A program made the translations under genes and the position numbers. Positions 27,301 through 39,938 of a DNA stretch of 64,000 nt are shown piece after piece. A model generated the notes under the pieces. It was not told where the DNA came from and searched no databases. It saw only the letters and a list, made by a program, of their open reading frames with translations. The stretch is from Ascaris suum. Lineage: Eukaryota > Nematoda > Chromadorea > Rhabditida > Ascarididae. The DNA lies in the NCBI GenBank assembly GCA_013433145.1, contig CM024171.1, positions 3,017,001 through 3,081,000 on the forward strand. Direction: 5' to 3'. Numbering within the stretch: position 1 is the stretch's first letter; each line of letters begins with the position of its first letter.

Positions 27301-28539
27301 AACATCTCATCATTGTGCAATTCGCCAATTTACGTCGAAATTATCTAGGTATGATTTTTTTTTTATTATTTTTACCTCGAATGTGTTCATGTATCACAGG
27401 TAAAGGACTATTGCTTTCAAATTTCCACAAACCGATGCCTTATTTGTCGAACTGCATCCATCTATATGAGTAAATGTAGTTAGTATTTAAGTCGCCGATA
27501 TTCGAAAGTGAATAATACAACAAATGGTATTTTGCTAAACGTTTTTTTTCATATATTCTTATAAATTTAAATAAACATTTCCGATTATTATTACAATCTA
27601 GTAATTGTTGTGTGGTGAGGAGTTTGTCTATTTTTTCTGCAGTACATTGAGGATTTGCTTAATTCGATATAGTAAGAGCTTATCTTTGCTAATAAAGTTG
27701 TCAACTTTTAAACACCTAAGTATTTATCTCTATCGCATTACAAATGCGATTTCAAAATATATTTCTGTTGCGAAGTGAAACAATTCATATGAAAATGGCG
27801 TATCGTTAATGGAAATCGGTATAGGTAAACAGTGATTCATTGCAGGAAATGTGACAAACTATGGGCATGGAATTCTCTTTGAGGGACTTTTTTCGTGCAT
27901 CTCATGTCCGCATTTCTTTTATGAAATTTTACTCTATATTGCACTTTATCTTTGTATCAGTGCAACCGCACATACATTTTCGGTGAGTTATTATAATCTT
28001 TTTGCATGATTTCCATAATATTTATGATGGAATTCGAAAATTTTCAACGAATTCCTGATAATATTAGTCTTTTCGAAAGTGCTTCGACGTTATATATTTA
28101 ATCGACGATCATCTTTTAAGTTCGTCATTGTTACAGAATGATTGTTTTTTGTAGTAGGCAAAGATGTTTGGTCCTCTTAAAGATATTATTTGTTATATGC
28201 CATATAGTTTTCTCACTTCTCTATTATAGAATTATTCGTATAGTTAGTGAAATATTCAATTTCCAATAATATCGAGTTTGGGCACCTTTAATTTTGAGTT
28301 CATTAGGAGATTTTTGATTTGTCGTGATGAATTCAATGCATAATTTCTGCTCTCATAGATTTCAAAAAGTGCCATATGCCAAATTTCTTTTCTGTTTCAT
28401 TTGTATATTTTAGTGGATCGTCGTTTTCGTCATCGTAAATCAAGTGATCGCTGCGCTTATCACACATCGATGGTATCAAGAGCGATTCGGTCGTCTCTAT
28501 CCAGAACAACGTAAAGCGATTATTCCTTTTATTCTTTGA
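24386..28539 (+). CDS. SRD5A3: Polyprenol reductase, SRD5A3 family (6 exons)
   Basis: Exons 24386-24579, 24916-25058, 25423-25617, 27223-27348, 27846-27982 and 28414-28539 join in phase to 306 codons (human about 318). The family reduces polyprenol to dolichol with NADPH in the ER membrane, supplying the lipid carrier for N-glycosylation. Diagnostic matches are FAVPKRRFTHFYIV (residues about 60-73), LHSVRRLYESLFVCVFS (exon 3), YNQHLIIVQFANLRRN (exon 4), GLFSCISCPHFFYEILLY (exon 5) and the C-terminal HRWYQERFGRLYPEQRKA ending IIPFIL. Several hydrophobic segments fit a multi-span membrane protein. The ATG follows an acceptor-like TTTCAG by ten bases. Intron 3 is 1.6 kb; the others are 65 bases to about 500 bases. 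A 24-codon alternative terminal exon at 27400-27473 is phase-compatible but lacks family similarity. Confidence 0.93.
26311..26667 (+). other. Nearly open frame inside SRD5A3 intron 3
   Basis: About 118 codons are readable in one frame with a single TGA at 26515-26517. The sequence before the stop (KWNLPLNTVVNCDGTNFYWK) and after it (HSDYFNGWKHLRGELQWEVY) looks protein-like in residue make-up. It lies on the sense strand of the SRD5A3 intron. It could be the remnant of an inserted coding fragment, an unrecognised exon with a sequence error, or chance. I recognise no family. Confidence 0.2.
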
Positions 28540-31500
28540 AAGTATTTCATTCAAAGTGTTTTCGTCTGCAAGAATCTCTTTCTTTCTTTTCATCTCCATC
28601 TGTCGATTTCTTATTCACTTCATCCAATAGAATTTACTTAAACTGTTATTTGTTACTACAGCTGAAACTCAAATATGCATCTCGTAAATTTTATCCATTC
28701 TACGCACTTATCTTCTAAGTTATATCTCTTTTTTCGCTTTTTCTTGCATTTATCAATTACTCATTAATCGTTTGTTTTTGTTGAAATTGAACTGATCCAT
28801 TTTAGAATGGTGTAGATGAGCTGTTTTATGACAGCTTGAAAGTGTGGGCTTGATTTTTTGCAAAATATTTCCTTATTAGTTGAGATTGTTTCAACAGATA
28901 TTTTACTTTGAAGAGAGCAGTTTTTACAGCACTTGCCTTCGAAAGCTTCGAAAACGTTACTTTCTTTTCTCACTCAAGATAATGATGCCTTTGAAGTGAG
29001 TCATATTACAGGTACAGTGAAATTAAGATAATGCAAGATTTCCTAGTGTTAGAACATGATGAGGCAATAGTAATGTTTATGTAAATTATGCTCACAAAAA
29101 TTGAGGAGAAATTTCTAACAGAAATTTCTGCAGACATTAGTCTTAAATAGTTATTGAAGTGGAAAATATCTTATTGGCGGATCGCCATATATTGTTTGAA
29201 GGGAGTTGCTGAATTTTGCAACACCAGTTATTCATTAAAAAATACGTTCTTGTTTTAAAGCATTTGTTCTCTAAATTTTTGAAAATTCTGCATATTCACA
29301 TGATGTACATTCATGTGACATTTGTCACCGTGCTGACATACATTTTCTTGCCGTTGTTTACAAAAAGTTTCAATGATAAAAGTGGTGCATAATAAATCGA
29401 GTTTGTAAGTATAATCGCTTTGCATATTTTCGCAAATCATAATGCGAATATTTGCTTCTGTTTAGCAGGAAAAATTGTACTGCATAAGCATAGTATTGTT
29501 TTTGATAACATGATGTGATCTGTCACCGACCTGTGCAGTTGTAGCCGAACGGGTGAATGGAGAGGTGGACACCTCTATCCATATGGCTGAAAAGTTTATG
29601 GAGGATCGAAAGTATGAAAGAAAAGATTTGTTGAATTTTTTTGATATGTGCACTTTTCAAGGAAGGTTTTTTTGACGAGCGATTTTGGCACTTTATCATC
29701 CGATTTGCAATTTCTCTATCCGCTTCCCGTCCCCCTCTCTCTCAACTGCCAATTCTTTCATCTCCCAAACCACTTATAGTGCATCTGCTTTAAGCATGAA
29801 CTTCACATATTTCAATTGGAATATTGAGATGTTCGTGAAGTGAAAGCGCTCATCGTTGTTCAATAAGTTTCTAAAGTATCCGCTGATTTTTTATCACTGG
29901 AAGAAGTTCGGTGTAAGTGACCATCACCGGGACTATATATACTGTCCAGCCATATCGAGGTATTGAATAACTCATAGCCGAGTAGTGACTGATAATAGAA
30001 TCATCAATGGCTCTCATTGCAAACGCGAAAGACAGCGGAACTTTCGATGGATTCCCACTGAGCGCTATTCACTTTAGTCAATTATGATGTTTTGGACTCC
30101 CACAAGAATTGTTCATCGGAAATGTTGATTCGAGCCTGCTAAGGTTTGTTGTGGTTTATTGTCGCTCGTTAGTTTATAACGAAAATTATCCACAACTTTT
30201 CGTTATTTGTAAGATTATATGTGATTCATAGGGAAGAAAACTATGACTCGTACTAATTGTTTCTTGTGATATCGATGTCATTTATCATGCAAACGCGTTT
30301 CGCTTAGAGTTCATTGTAATAAACTCTTATTGTTAAGTTTCTTTATAAATATTTCCTCACTTAAAAAATAAATTTAATTAGTAAGATGCGATTTGCGTTA
30401 GTTAAAATTATTCACATTAGCCGATTAACAACTTCATTTTTATTTTTATCTTTCTTTGGTGATATACAATGGCTCAAGGCAAATGATACGGGAACAATGA
30501 ACAAAGAAAATATGAAAGAAATAGAAAGACCGAAAACGATTAAGTTTATTCCCGAATAACGTTCCCTCTTTGCCTCTTTCCTTTTCTTTCTCCCGTCCTC
30601 TCTATGATTGCGAGATTTGAAAGCACTTCTACAGGGTGCGACTAAAAATATGACCACTAAATCGGAGATGCCGAATTTTTACGCTTAGGGAAGCCTTCTC
30701 GTGGACCTGTTCTAAATCGGCTCTAAGTCTGAGGAAAAATACGTCGGCAAGAAGGATGGGAGGAACATATTACATCTTTCTCACAGCTCTGATGTGCAAA
30801 GAATTTTCAAAAAAGTAAAGATTTTAGTGGATGTTGTCACATTCGAAACTAATTGAGTCATCCATTCTGGAGCACAGAGGTGATCAAAAAAAAAAATTTC
30901 TGAATTTTTCGACGACACCAACATCGTGTTGGTCGACATTAAATAGATCGGCTAAAACTCGGGTCGTTTATGCACTGCAGCATAGTGTTTTTCGGTTATT
31001 ACGGGTATGTCATCTCTCTTACCGACTTAAATCTGGAAGTGAAAAAGAAAAAATTTTCAAAGACATCTGGTTGCAGCACGAGATCGTGACGGAATTGGTT
31101 GAACGATCAAGCATTCTTCATCATTTTCCGATAAAACCCGACGTAACTGTATACGGCGCATATAATCTGAAAGGAAAATGGTAGCTTATATTCTTGTAGG
31201 AACTGATTTACGATTTGATGTAGCGTTAATAATGCAAGTAGAAGCTCCAAACATTTGCATAGAATTCATAAATGGTAGAATTTCACTGTGCGTTCGTTTA
31301 CACCTTTCCATTGAGTAATAAGAAATTACAATTGGTTGTTGTAGTAGTAATAAAAAAGATTTACAAAGTTATTTCATAAGAAAAGATTTTAAAGCCATGC
31401 AAGCTTCAAAGGTATCGCAGCTAATAATAAAGGTTATCTGGAATCGTTTCAACTAAAAACTTTGCAGCATTTCAATCACAAACAAAATATCGCCTATTAT

Positions 31501-33145
31501 GCAATATGTTACGTTTTACCTGAGAAATATCCATTCTTAGAAGTATGCACAGCAGAATTATACCACCCATTTCCTTAATCGATTCATCGATTAAAAGAAG
31601 AAAACGTTTAATCGAAATGTTTCAATGTGCAACAGATACAAATAATTTAAAAAATCACCACTTGTGGGGCCATTTATTGCTGATATCTTCCATCTAGAAG
31701 TGTTACAACCGTAGCGCGTCGAATGATAATTCTGTAAATTATTACGCATTATAAAGCTAAACTTTCAATTATGAGTAGATGCCTAACGGAAAATATGCCT
31801 GATGGCTGTTGCACATTTTTTTTCTTCGATAAATCCATCCATGATATGCAGATACGCGAACAATACAGTAAAAATTGCAGTCATCAATTTTGGTTCAGCA
31901 CAAAATTAGCACTACTTTGCGTCTAAGCAGCATACTGCGAGAATGAAGCAATGGCAGTTATATGTTTGGCGAACAATTCCCATAAAGTTTCCTTTTTTTC
32001 TGACCCGATGTCAGTAGGATTGTTGTTCAATAATTTTCTTTTGAAACTGCTTTTTTCTCAGTAACGAGTTGCAGAATAGAGAATTTTGGTGGTAGTGAGG
32101 AGGCGGGGGAGGGAGGGAAAGGGAGGGGAAGTGGGGAGGAGGAGTAAATTCTACTTAAATTCGTATTGATGATTAGAAGCTGTCATATAAATGAAGGTGA
32201 TAATCACCGAAAATGTGGTTGATCGTGCCTTCGTGGAGGTAGTTGCGAAAATGCCCAATGTTGCGGTATGTGGAGGTTGAGCCGTTGGCAGCGTTGTCGA
32301 TCGAGAGCGTGTGTGATCGGCGAATGCCCACCTACCGACCTTTGTGTTTCGAGGATCGAGCATCTCGTGGATGTTTGCCTCTTCCATATTATCAAATATG
32401 GGAAGAGCAAGGGCGAGAAGCTGAAAGCCAAACTACATTCGTCTCTAATAATTGTTAAAAGGAGCTGGACGCTGTCACTTCAAACAATTCTTTTTTTAGT
32501 AGGAGGTGGAAGGGAGAAGTGCAGACTCAACAAGTGTCCTTTCAACTAGCCGAGAAGCAAGGAATATTTAACTCCTCACGTCCTTCCTCCCAATTTCAGG
32601 CTCCTTGCACATTCAGCATAGCTATGCATAATTATAGACAACGCCGGCATATTATGAGCATGAGTTGCGTCACTATTTACAGTCATTTACAAGCGACTGT
32701 GAATGTGACGGCTTGTAGCTGCACGACTGCAATTATAAAGGTTTTATTGTAAAAACACAGCTGATTTCACTGTGGTCACCTGCATAATATATGCATGATG
32801 GGATTATTGCCAAGCCAAATCTCCTATGAACATGTTATGGGCGTTCATTTCAATGATAACCTTATTTGGGGCGTGTTATTATTAATCTCCTTATTTTTAA
32901 CACATGAATGCAGTTATATTTTTGAACGAAGAAAAAATGGCGGAATTGAGATGGCAGCCAAATGTGCCGCTGATTGGAAATCACTCTGACATCAATTCAT
33001 CGTCTCGCCTAACAAAAACCTTGGCAGTGAGTTGATAGTTTCATACGATTCAACATATTTATGAAATTTGTACTGATTTCTTCACAGCAATCATAAAGGA
33101 TCGTTAAATTTTAAGTCAGCTGTCATATATTTACAAGAAGCGATA
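28540..33145. other. Interval between convergent genes, no recognised gene
   Basis: This lies between the SRD5A3 stop and the K2P channel stop and must hold both 3' UTRs. A plus-strand frame at 30831-31184 (117 codons) is of a length expected by chance. A 26-codon ATG frame at about 30006 follows a TATATA-like stretch, but nothing else supports it. Confidence 0.4.
32088..32146. repeat. Guanine-rich tract, quadruplex-prone
   Basis: The plus strand carries a run of G3-G5 blocks separated by one to three bases (ggcgggggagggagggaaag and onward). This satisfies the usual four-block G-quadruplex pattern several times. It is in the intergenic interval downstream of SRD5A3. Confidence 0.65.
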
Positions 33146-36100
33146 TCAAAGAACCTGAATATTGGGACTTAGATGCCTGAAGACGGTGTACCCTTGAGGT
33201 AGTGGTCGTTGAATGCGCAAGTTTTGAAGCCAACTTTCGAATCGATCAATATATGCTAAAAATTTTCGTTCCACCTTTCTATAAACAGTACCATTGACAA
33301 GCGATAATAGCGCCAATCCAAAGATGATCATCAACGAAACGAATGGATTATATTTGATATTATTTGGTACCACATCGCCAAGTCCAATTGTTGCTAAAGA
33401 TTGAAATCTGCAATAATTTTATATTCTGTCTAAACAAGTTGCTATCGAATATATTTACAAATGGGGATATTTTCCGAAGAGGCTGTATCACAAGTAATAT
33501 TCTAATATTTCATGGTACCTTGATACCCATAAATAGTTGCAAATTGCTCGATGATTGTTTCTTACACTAAACATTCGCTAATTGTTCTAGTTCATTCTCG
33601 CCTAGTAACTAGAAAATGTATATATCATATTTTGAAAGAGATTTTGAGTATAAATGGATGAACATATTCTATTACGATTCAAATCCTTCTAGTTTTAAAT
33701 CAGCGTCTTCGAAAATTTAGCATACTATAATCTATCAATGTATCCACTGTAAGCTGGCAATCACATGACAGAATTTTTTTTAAATTCTAAATCACAAAAT
33801 TTCAACTATCTATTTATATTGCAGCCAAAAATCAACAACGCTGTAATATATAAGTGTTGCATTGAATTTGTGGACTTTTTTTTTAAATTCCAGTAGACAC
33901 TTATCATGAATTTTGCAACTTTCTGTTGTTTTCTAATTTTCTATCTTCAAGTGTTCCTATTTTCGTGAAGAAATTACTAAATTTTATACTATTTGGCAAA
34001 GATAATAGGTCAGGAAGTTGTTAATCGAAGCAACAATGCTTACGGTGTCCTGGAATTCTAGGACGATAACGATATCAATCTCACAAACGTTCAGACATTT
34101 TCATGCTTTCGCAATCACTATGGTATCTTATAAAGTGTTGCATAGTTGTTTGTTGTTGTCTGCTATTGTCTGTTGAAATGAAAGATTACTAACGAATAAT
34201 AGAACGCATCGAAATAGGATAATCCTTGCTTCATTCCATCATAATAATCGCAAAATGAGACAATCCATGAGCAAAACATCAAATAAATAACAACAACAGA
34301 TATCGATAAATAGAGAGGCAAATCCTTATCAACCTCAAAACATAATTAATTATATAGTTAGTGTTGTTTTCTTTGCCTTCTGAAACTTATTTTACAGTTT
34401 TTGAGTATTTTTGAAACATTTTTGCTTCTACTCTTAGATATTTTGATTATTTTATGACTTTATTATTACTCGTTACTTTGGTATTCGCGTGAAAACGTAT
34501 ATAAATATCTTCAATCAAAGGAAACTAATTTCATTCCTTAATTTCTTTTTCATTCATTCATCTATTCATCCACTGAATGGTTGCAACAGGAATAACCAAA
34601 ATGCAAATTTGGTAGATCAAGTGAAAGCAAGCTTGAATATTACGCTAGAGTTAATTGAATCACTCGATAACTACATCACATCGCTATGTATCTAAAACTT
34701 CCTCGAAAGCGATAGGATGCGTTGGAATTTTATTTAAACTGTACATTACAAGCGTTGCATAGTTGTCTGTTGCTGTCTATTTATAGTCTGTTGAAATTAA
34801 CAGCACGCGTCGTTGATAGTGATACGTCTTCGTAATTAATAATCGTCAGAATGGTTATATAAATGAAAAATATTTGCATATCGAAAGCAACTAACAAAGC
34901 AATCGTCCGACGTTTGCTGATCACAGTGCCATATTTTCATTGCAACTATCCTCTTTATTTTCCTGGAAAAGAGCAGTTTTGCAGAATTTCGAGATACCAC
35001 CTCAAGATAAGCGTAAAACGAGTTGCCTTTAATTATCTGGAATGATGCTCCCTAAACAAAGAGAATAGTGAAGTGTCAACCAAATTATGGTTTATTTTTT
35101 ACCCCAAAAAGTTTTTTCTTACCACCGACATCTCTGAAACGATAGGCAAAAATGAACTGGATTTATAGTATTTGCTCAATGCTCAACTCATTGACTACCA
35201 CAGCTATCATAGTTTCGTTACGGCCTTACTCGTCAATTAGATTTTCATTTTATCAACCATCCCATGGTTCTCTATCAAAAAGAATGAACTTTAAAGTAAC
35301 AAATAAGTAACAGTCCTCACGAATATGCAATCGGAGGTTTTCACTAGATATTTGTGTACTTAAAGATGCAATTATTAACAGAATTACAGGTTATAATCTA
35401 TAATATATCCATAAAATTGTTGTACATGATTTTTTGTATTCCTCTAAAGCACCACTATGTTGTTTCGCTGAACATGAAATCACCATATTCCCCCCATTTA
35501 TAAATCGTCTGGGATAACAGCATTCACAATTTCCGAAAATCGATATATAATCAAAGAAAATGAGAAAGAAAGTGGAAAAGTTATGTTATAACTTTATATT
35601 ATAACGAGAGAAATACGATAGAGGCTCATAAAGCAATAGAACAGGACTATGCATTTTTAAATGCATTTTCCAGGAAATCTGACCTTTAATTCTCATTCAA
35701 GTGGAGTTCGATCAAATCTATTAGAATGGGATATATGTGTGACTCATGAACAACAAAATTTTATAGCGAACTGGGAGCGTTTTTATTCAATACGAAGCGA
35801 TGGAAGTTTGCTTCTTACCTGAAGGTACGGAGGCTTGAATTATAGAATTTTGTCATCATACCGAATAGTGTACGACCAATATCGCCAACACCATCAACAT
35901 CAATGGAATTCCAATTACTGAGTATATTATTGTCACCTTCAATTATGAAAATTACGAATATAGTTGCGTATTGATACGATGATATGATAAGACTATATTA
36001 TAGTGTGACCAATCAAAATATGATATGAAGATGAAAGTGACAAAAAGTGTGACGAAAAGAGTAACTAATCACGCGCAACTTTTATTGTCGCAAAAAGTGC

Positions 36101-38699
36101 GACCAAAACGCGAATCGACTACGCGCAACTTTTATAGTGAGAAAAAGTTCCAGCATAATACTTTATCGTCAATTAGCAAAATGCGGTTTATCACAGTGTT
36201 AAGCTGTAACAACGAATTACAACTGCGCGCACCATATAGGAAAACGTTTAGAGTGGATGAATGCCACTTCTGTCCATAATTGGTCATAATAGTTTTTGGG
36301 TATCGGCCATAAATGGCTGATGACAACGGAAATAAAAGAAGCCTTATATTTATTATCACAAACTCACACCTCAAATGTTGTTCAATTATTCGGGGTTTTG
36401 AAGGAAAAATTCGTTGCAAAATTCATTGGTATTAAAAAGAAAACATTGCATCTTTTTCCACGAAACAAAAGAAAGCAGCATATTCGAATGGGACATTTGA
36501 AATAATTCAAAAAAGACTCAATTCTGCACAAATCGACTTTTTTCTTTTGATCTTCTCAGCTGACATTAGAATGCGTCCCTTCCGCTTACATAACTTAGAG
36601 TAGATTCATCGATGTAGGGAAATTGCACGCCGTTAAAATCGCTAGCCATTCCAAATGGAGCGGTATTCATACTAGAAAATGCTTAAGTGATGGCTTAGCA
36701 ATTAATTTTCCAATCATTTTAGTAGATTTTTTTTTATTTTAGCAAAACGTTTGAAATTTCAATAGATTTCAGTAAATAGTAAATTATTTCAGTGAATGAC
36801 AAAATGTTTTGGATAAATAAATGAATTTTTTTGCATAAGATCGAATGATGAGAAGAGGTATCAAAAGCGCGGGTATCGCAATAAAAAAGGATATCACCTA
36901 AGGATTGCAAAAGGTAGAAGTGGAAACACCTGCCGTTAAGCGAATAGAATAAAATGCGATTGTACGCTTACCACTTTGCCGGCCACTGTCTGACACGCGA
37001 TCGTTCCATATCCAATTGTTGTGAAAAGTGTCATCGCTGTAATAAGTGAATGAAAATAAACACGTTAATTATACACCTTAATTATGAATACACCTTAATA
37101 GTATCATTTTATCAGTATTTTCATCAGTTTTATTGTCGATCAATTGCCTAATTTTATCCAAAGGAAAATTCGCATTTTTATTAGTAATTTCTTCCAATAA
37201 TAATTTTCATTTGTATAGGTGAGAAATTCAATTAAACTTTTTTAATTACAAAAGTAATTTCGAAGTAATTTTATCGAATTTTTTTCAAATTCTTTATCGT
37301 TGAATATTATGAAAAAATATTGCAGCGATTTTCCCGATGAAAAGAAAATTTATGAGAGTTATCAAAGAGAAAAGAAAGCTTACCAAAGAAAACAGCACTG
37401 CTAAAATGCCATGTACGATGTTCATCGAAATTTTCGTATTTATGGAATACACTACCTGCATATTTATCCTCTAGTATTAACATCTCACGATAGCACTCTC
37501 TGAAAATTTCCCTTCTCAGACGTACGAAAGCATAAGCTAGAGTTATAGTAATTGTATAGTATTCTTGCACAGTATCTATTCGAATACAGTAATCTATCAA
37601 CATGGAGTAACATAACTGCAGTAATTCAGTTTAACAACATCCCTTACTGTGAGCAACTTTATTCTATTCGCTTTTCCTCTTCCTCCTTCTTGGTCTTCTT
37701 CGTGCGCGACGATATGACTAAATCCTAATTATAAGATTATCCTCTTTGTTTGTAAGAGAATAAAATGTGAAATGTAGTCATAGACACTTTATGAGAAGAG
37801 AAGCAAATCTTTCTCTATGAGAGAGAAAATAGAATAGAGTACCTCAAAAGAACGATTGCTTGTTGATGTTGTTGTGCTGTCGGTGTTACATTAACTATTT
37901 TGAAAACTGTCGTTGATATATTCTCGAGGAAACTGCAATTATTCGTTTCAAATAGTCAACGATTGGTCACTTCACTTCATTGGTCATTGGTCAGTGATCG
38001 TTGATCAAACCTAACAACGATCATTTCACTATTCTTCATGTTCTCATGTAATCGAAATAATTATACGCCTTTCGATGCTCTTTCGCAGTAAATCAAAAGA
38101 GTTAGAGAAGTTTAAGCTTTTTGAAATAATTCTCGGCTAAAGCACAGGAAAAAATAAAGGTTTGTTGCTGCGACTCGAACAGTTAAAATATAAACTCATT
38201 ATTATGCATATTTTTTGTTTGTGATCTGCGAAAATTATTGATCAAATGGATGATAACAAAAGCACATATCGTGCTAGCTTCTCTGACACATTTTTCTTCT
38301 CTTTTATATTTACAGCGAATCAAGCGAACTTAGACCAATTATATTACCTCTGAAACTGCTTTCTAAATCTTCATTTTGCTTGCTGTGAGAAATTCACTAA
38401 GAAGGATTTGATGAATTTGAGACTGCAATGTTTACTGATCGGAATAGCTATTATTTATATCGAAGAATTCCGTCTTTTTTTTGCACCGATAAAAGTGCAC
38501 AAGCAATAAATCTCATTATACTACGTGATATCTTTATCATCTCTAAAATTCTTACCTTGTGAGGATGATTTTATTTTCTTCCAGATTGTAAACTTCATTT
38601 TCGTGCTCGAGCGCATAGAAAATTGCTCCTCCAAATATTGCATACAACGAGAGAATCATCACCAACAGTACATGCCTTAGACCGAGCTTCTTGTCTAAC
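33146..38699 (-). CDS. Two-pore-domain (TWK/K2P) potassium channel, core exons
   Basis: Background K+ channel subunit of the plasma membrane that works as a dimer. Exons on -: 38699-38556, M1 (LLVMILSLYAIFGGAIFYAL); 37499-37384, extracellular cap, ending WHFSSAVFF; 37036-36972, pore 1 (AMTLFTTIGYGTIACQT); 35936-35819, M2 (IIYSVIGIPLMLMVLA then DIGRTLFGMMTKF); 34962-34896, candidate M2-M3 loop (RKIKRIVAMKIWHC); 34333-34194, M3 (LPLYLSISVVVIYLMFCSWI, then GLSYFDAFYY); 33407-33146, pore 2 and M4 (FQSLATIGLGDVVPNN, VSLMIIFGLALLSLVNGTVY) with stop TGA at 33148-33146. All junction phases agree if one missing base in the M2 exon is ignored. The loop exon is the least certain. The C-terminus is short, so alternative 3' exons are possible. 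The closest subfamily among nematode TWK channels was not determined. Confidence 0.88.
34130..34820. repeat. Local duplication around the K2P M3 exon
   Basis: The segment beginning gttgcatagttgtttgttgt at about 34138 recurs as gttgcatagttgtctgttgc at about 34756, each followed by a diverged but alignable stretch ending in tctgttgaaat. On the minus strand the first copy spans the donor end of the M3 exon and the start of its intron. The second copy lies in the upstream intron, where a frame reading IALLVAFDMQIFFIYITIL is open, possibly a decayed or alternative M3-like exon. Confidence 0.5.
35819..35936 (-). other. K2P M2 exon with apparent one-base deletion
   Basis: Reading from the acceptor, frame 1 gives VTIIYSVIGIPLMLMVLA and then runs into a stop within about nine codons. 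From the next codon a different frame gives DIGRTLFGMMTKFYNSSL up to the donor. Both halves match consecutive parts of the conserved K2P M2 region (consensus ...GIPLMLLVLADIGR). One base is therefore missing at the Leu-Ala/Asp junction, around 35881-35884. The observed exon is 118 bases, and 119 would keep the gene in frame. Either the gene copy is damaged or the assembly has an error here. The other exons are intact. Confidence 0.8.
36042..36141. repeat. Two tandem copies of a 50-base unit
   Basis: Unit 1 (36042-36091) and unit 2 (36092-36141) both begin aaaaagtg and share acgcgcaacttttat near the end. A third partial start (aaaaagttcc) follows. They lie in the K2P intron between the pore-1 and M2 exons. 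Confidence 0.75.
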
Positions 38700-39019
38700 C
38701 TAAATAAACATTCAGTGTTCATTTTTTAAAGTTTTCGACATTTTGTTTAAAAATTCTCTATTTTTTATTACTATAATTTGACGAGGTATTATACAAAGTT
38801 GATTGATTTCTTTGTCGAATTTCTTTGTCACACTTACGTTAACACGAACAGCAATAGTGAGAGCATGTTAGAGAGTGAAATTCAACCTGAACGGGTTTGT
38901 TGAGGAGTTAAGAGACATCTTCAGCATAAATTAACATTAAATGCTAACACTCTCATGAATGATAGGAACAAATTTAATGAAAGTTAAGAACGAACTTGAC
39001 CATTTTTTGAAAAACCGAC

Positions 39020-39138
39020 GAACGTTGTATGTGAAGTGATTTATGGCGACTTCCTAATCCAGGTGATAAAAACCCTTGTGATGGAAGTAATCCTTCGATG
39101 TCAATGCAACAACATCTGCCGTTATCACCGAAATATTC
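39020..39138 (-). CDS. Candidate K2P N-terminal exon (phase 2 to M1)
   Basis: After the acceptor ggatgcag, 39 codons are open (EYFGDNGRCCCIDIEGLLPS and onward, ending SLHIQR). They end with a donor (gtcggt) that leaves two bases, which join the M1 exon in frame to give Ser-Leu-Asp-Lys-Lys. The entry phase (0) matches the exit phase of the candidate exon at 39751-39938. The composition suits a cytoplasmic N-terminal tail. No homology was recognised, so this is inference from splice phase, strand and position. Confidence 0.5.
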
Positions 39139-39750
39139 CTGCATCCGCTAAAATTAATCAAATTTTTCACTGACATACTTCACTCTTTTCGAGATCAGCG
39201 TTGAAAACAATTTCTTTTGCAATCTTTATGCGATTTTGACCAGATACGGTGCAATCTTTTACTTTAGGCGATCAGTCCCTTATTAAGTCATTAACAGGTA
39301 AATTAAAGGTGGCATGCTTTTTCCTCTTTTCTGTGAATTATTCCAACGCACTTTTTGGAGCATAAATGAAAGGTAACGGATGATATTATAGAAAAATTCA
39401 AAGAATCGATCGATCTGATTGTTATCTTCGGATGGATGATAGCTATAGCATAATCGATTCATATTGCCGAAGTGAAGTCATATGCAAATTATGCAAATCC
39501 AATGAGGAATATAATAAGGTGATGATTGGTTAAGCTATTCTGAACTATCAACGATGTAATTAAGCAGAAACTTGCTAAATTGAGCATTTATATTTGAGTT
39601 GGGTGAGTGCAATTGAGAGTGCAACGTCTACCCTTCGAAACGTTGAACAAACTAATTTACGGGGTGTTTTTTTTAATTTATAAAACATGAAGCACTTTTT
39701 ATTCAATCAAGAGGAAATGAAAGCAGGACAAAAATATTTGATAAGCTCAC

Positions 39751-39938
39751 CATCATACTTTTACGTCGCCCACTTAATTGTGTGATGTTGCTAACACATT
39801 TTATATCATCGCTTTCTATATTTTCATTTGGACCATTTGCGTAATAATGTTGATTAAGAAATGCCGCATTATCGTTGTCAATTCTCTTTGTTGAACGTTG
39901 CTTAATGTTGTGCTCATCGAATGAGAAACTCGACTCTC
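39751..39938 (-). CDS. Candidate K2P N-terminal exon (polar tail)
   Basis: A 62-codon open stretch lies between acceptor ctatcctatag and donor gtgagc. It is rich in polar residues (ESSFSFDEHNIKQRSTKRID, NENIESDDIK) and ends in Met-Met at phase 0, matching the next candidate exon at 39138. It needs an upstream exon ending in phase 1, which I did not find; the open exon at 42583-42815 ends in phase 2. It may belong to one of several alternative N-termini, as is common for nematode TWK genes. Confidence 0.5.

Noticed and set aside
27400..27473. Alternative terminal exon of SRD5A3 (GKGLLLSNFHKPMPYL...)
   Set aside because: Phase-compatible with exon 4 and ends in a stop, but it lacks the conserved C-terminal reductase sequence. 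The exon at 27846-27982 joins in the same phase and clearly matches the family.
30831..31184. Plus-strand 117-codon frame
   Set aside because: A frame of this length is expected about once by chance in 64 kb of this composition, and there is no recognisable domain.
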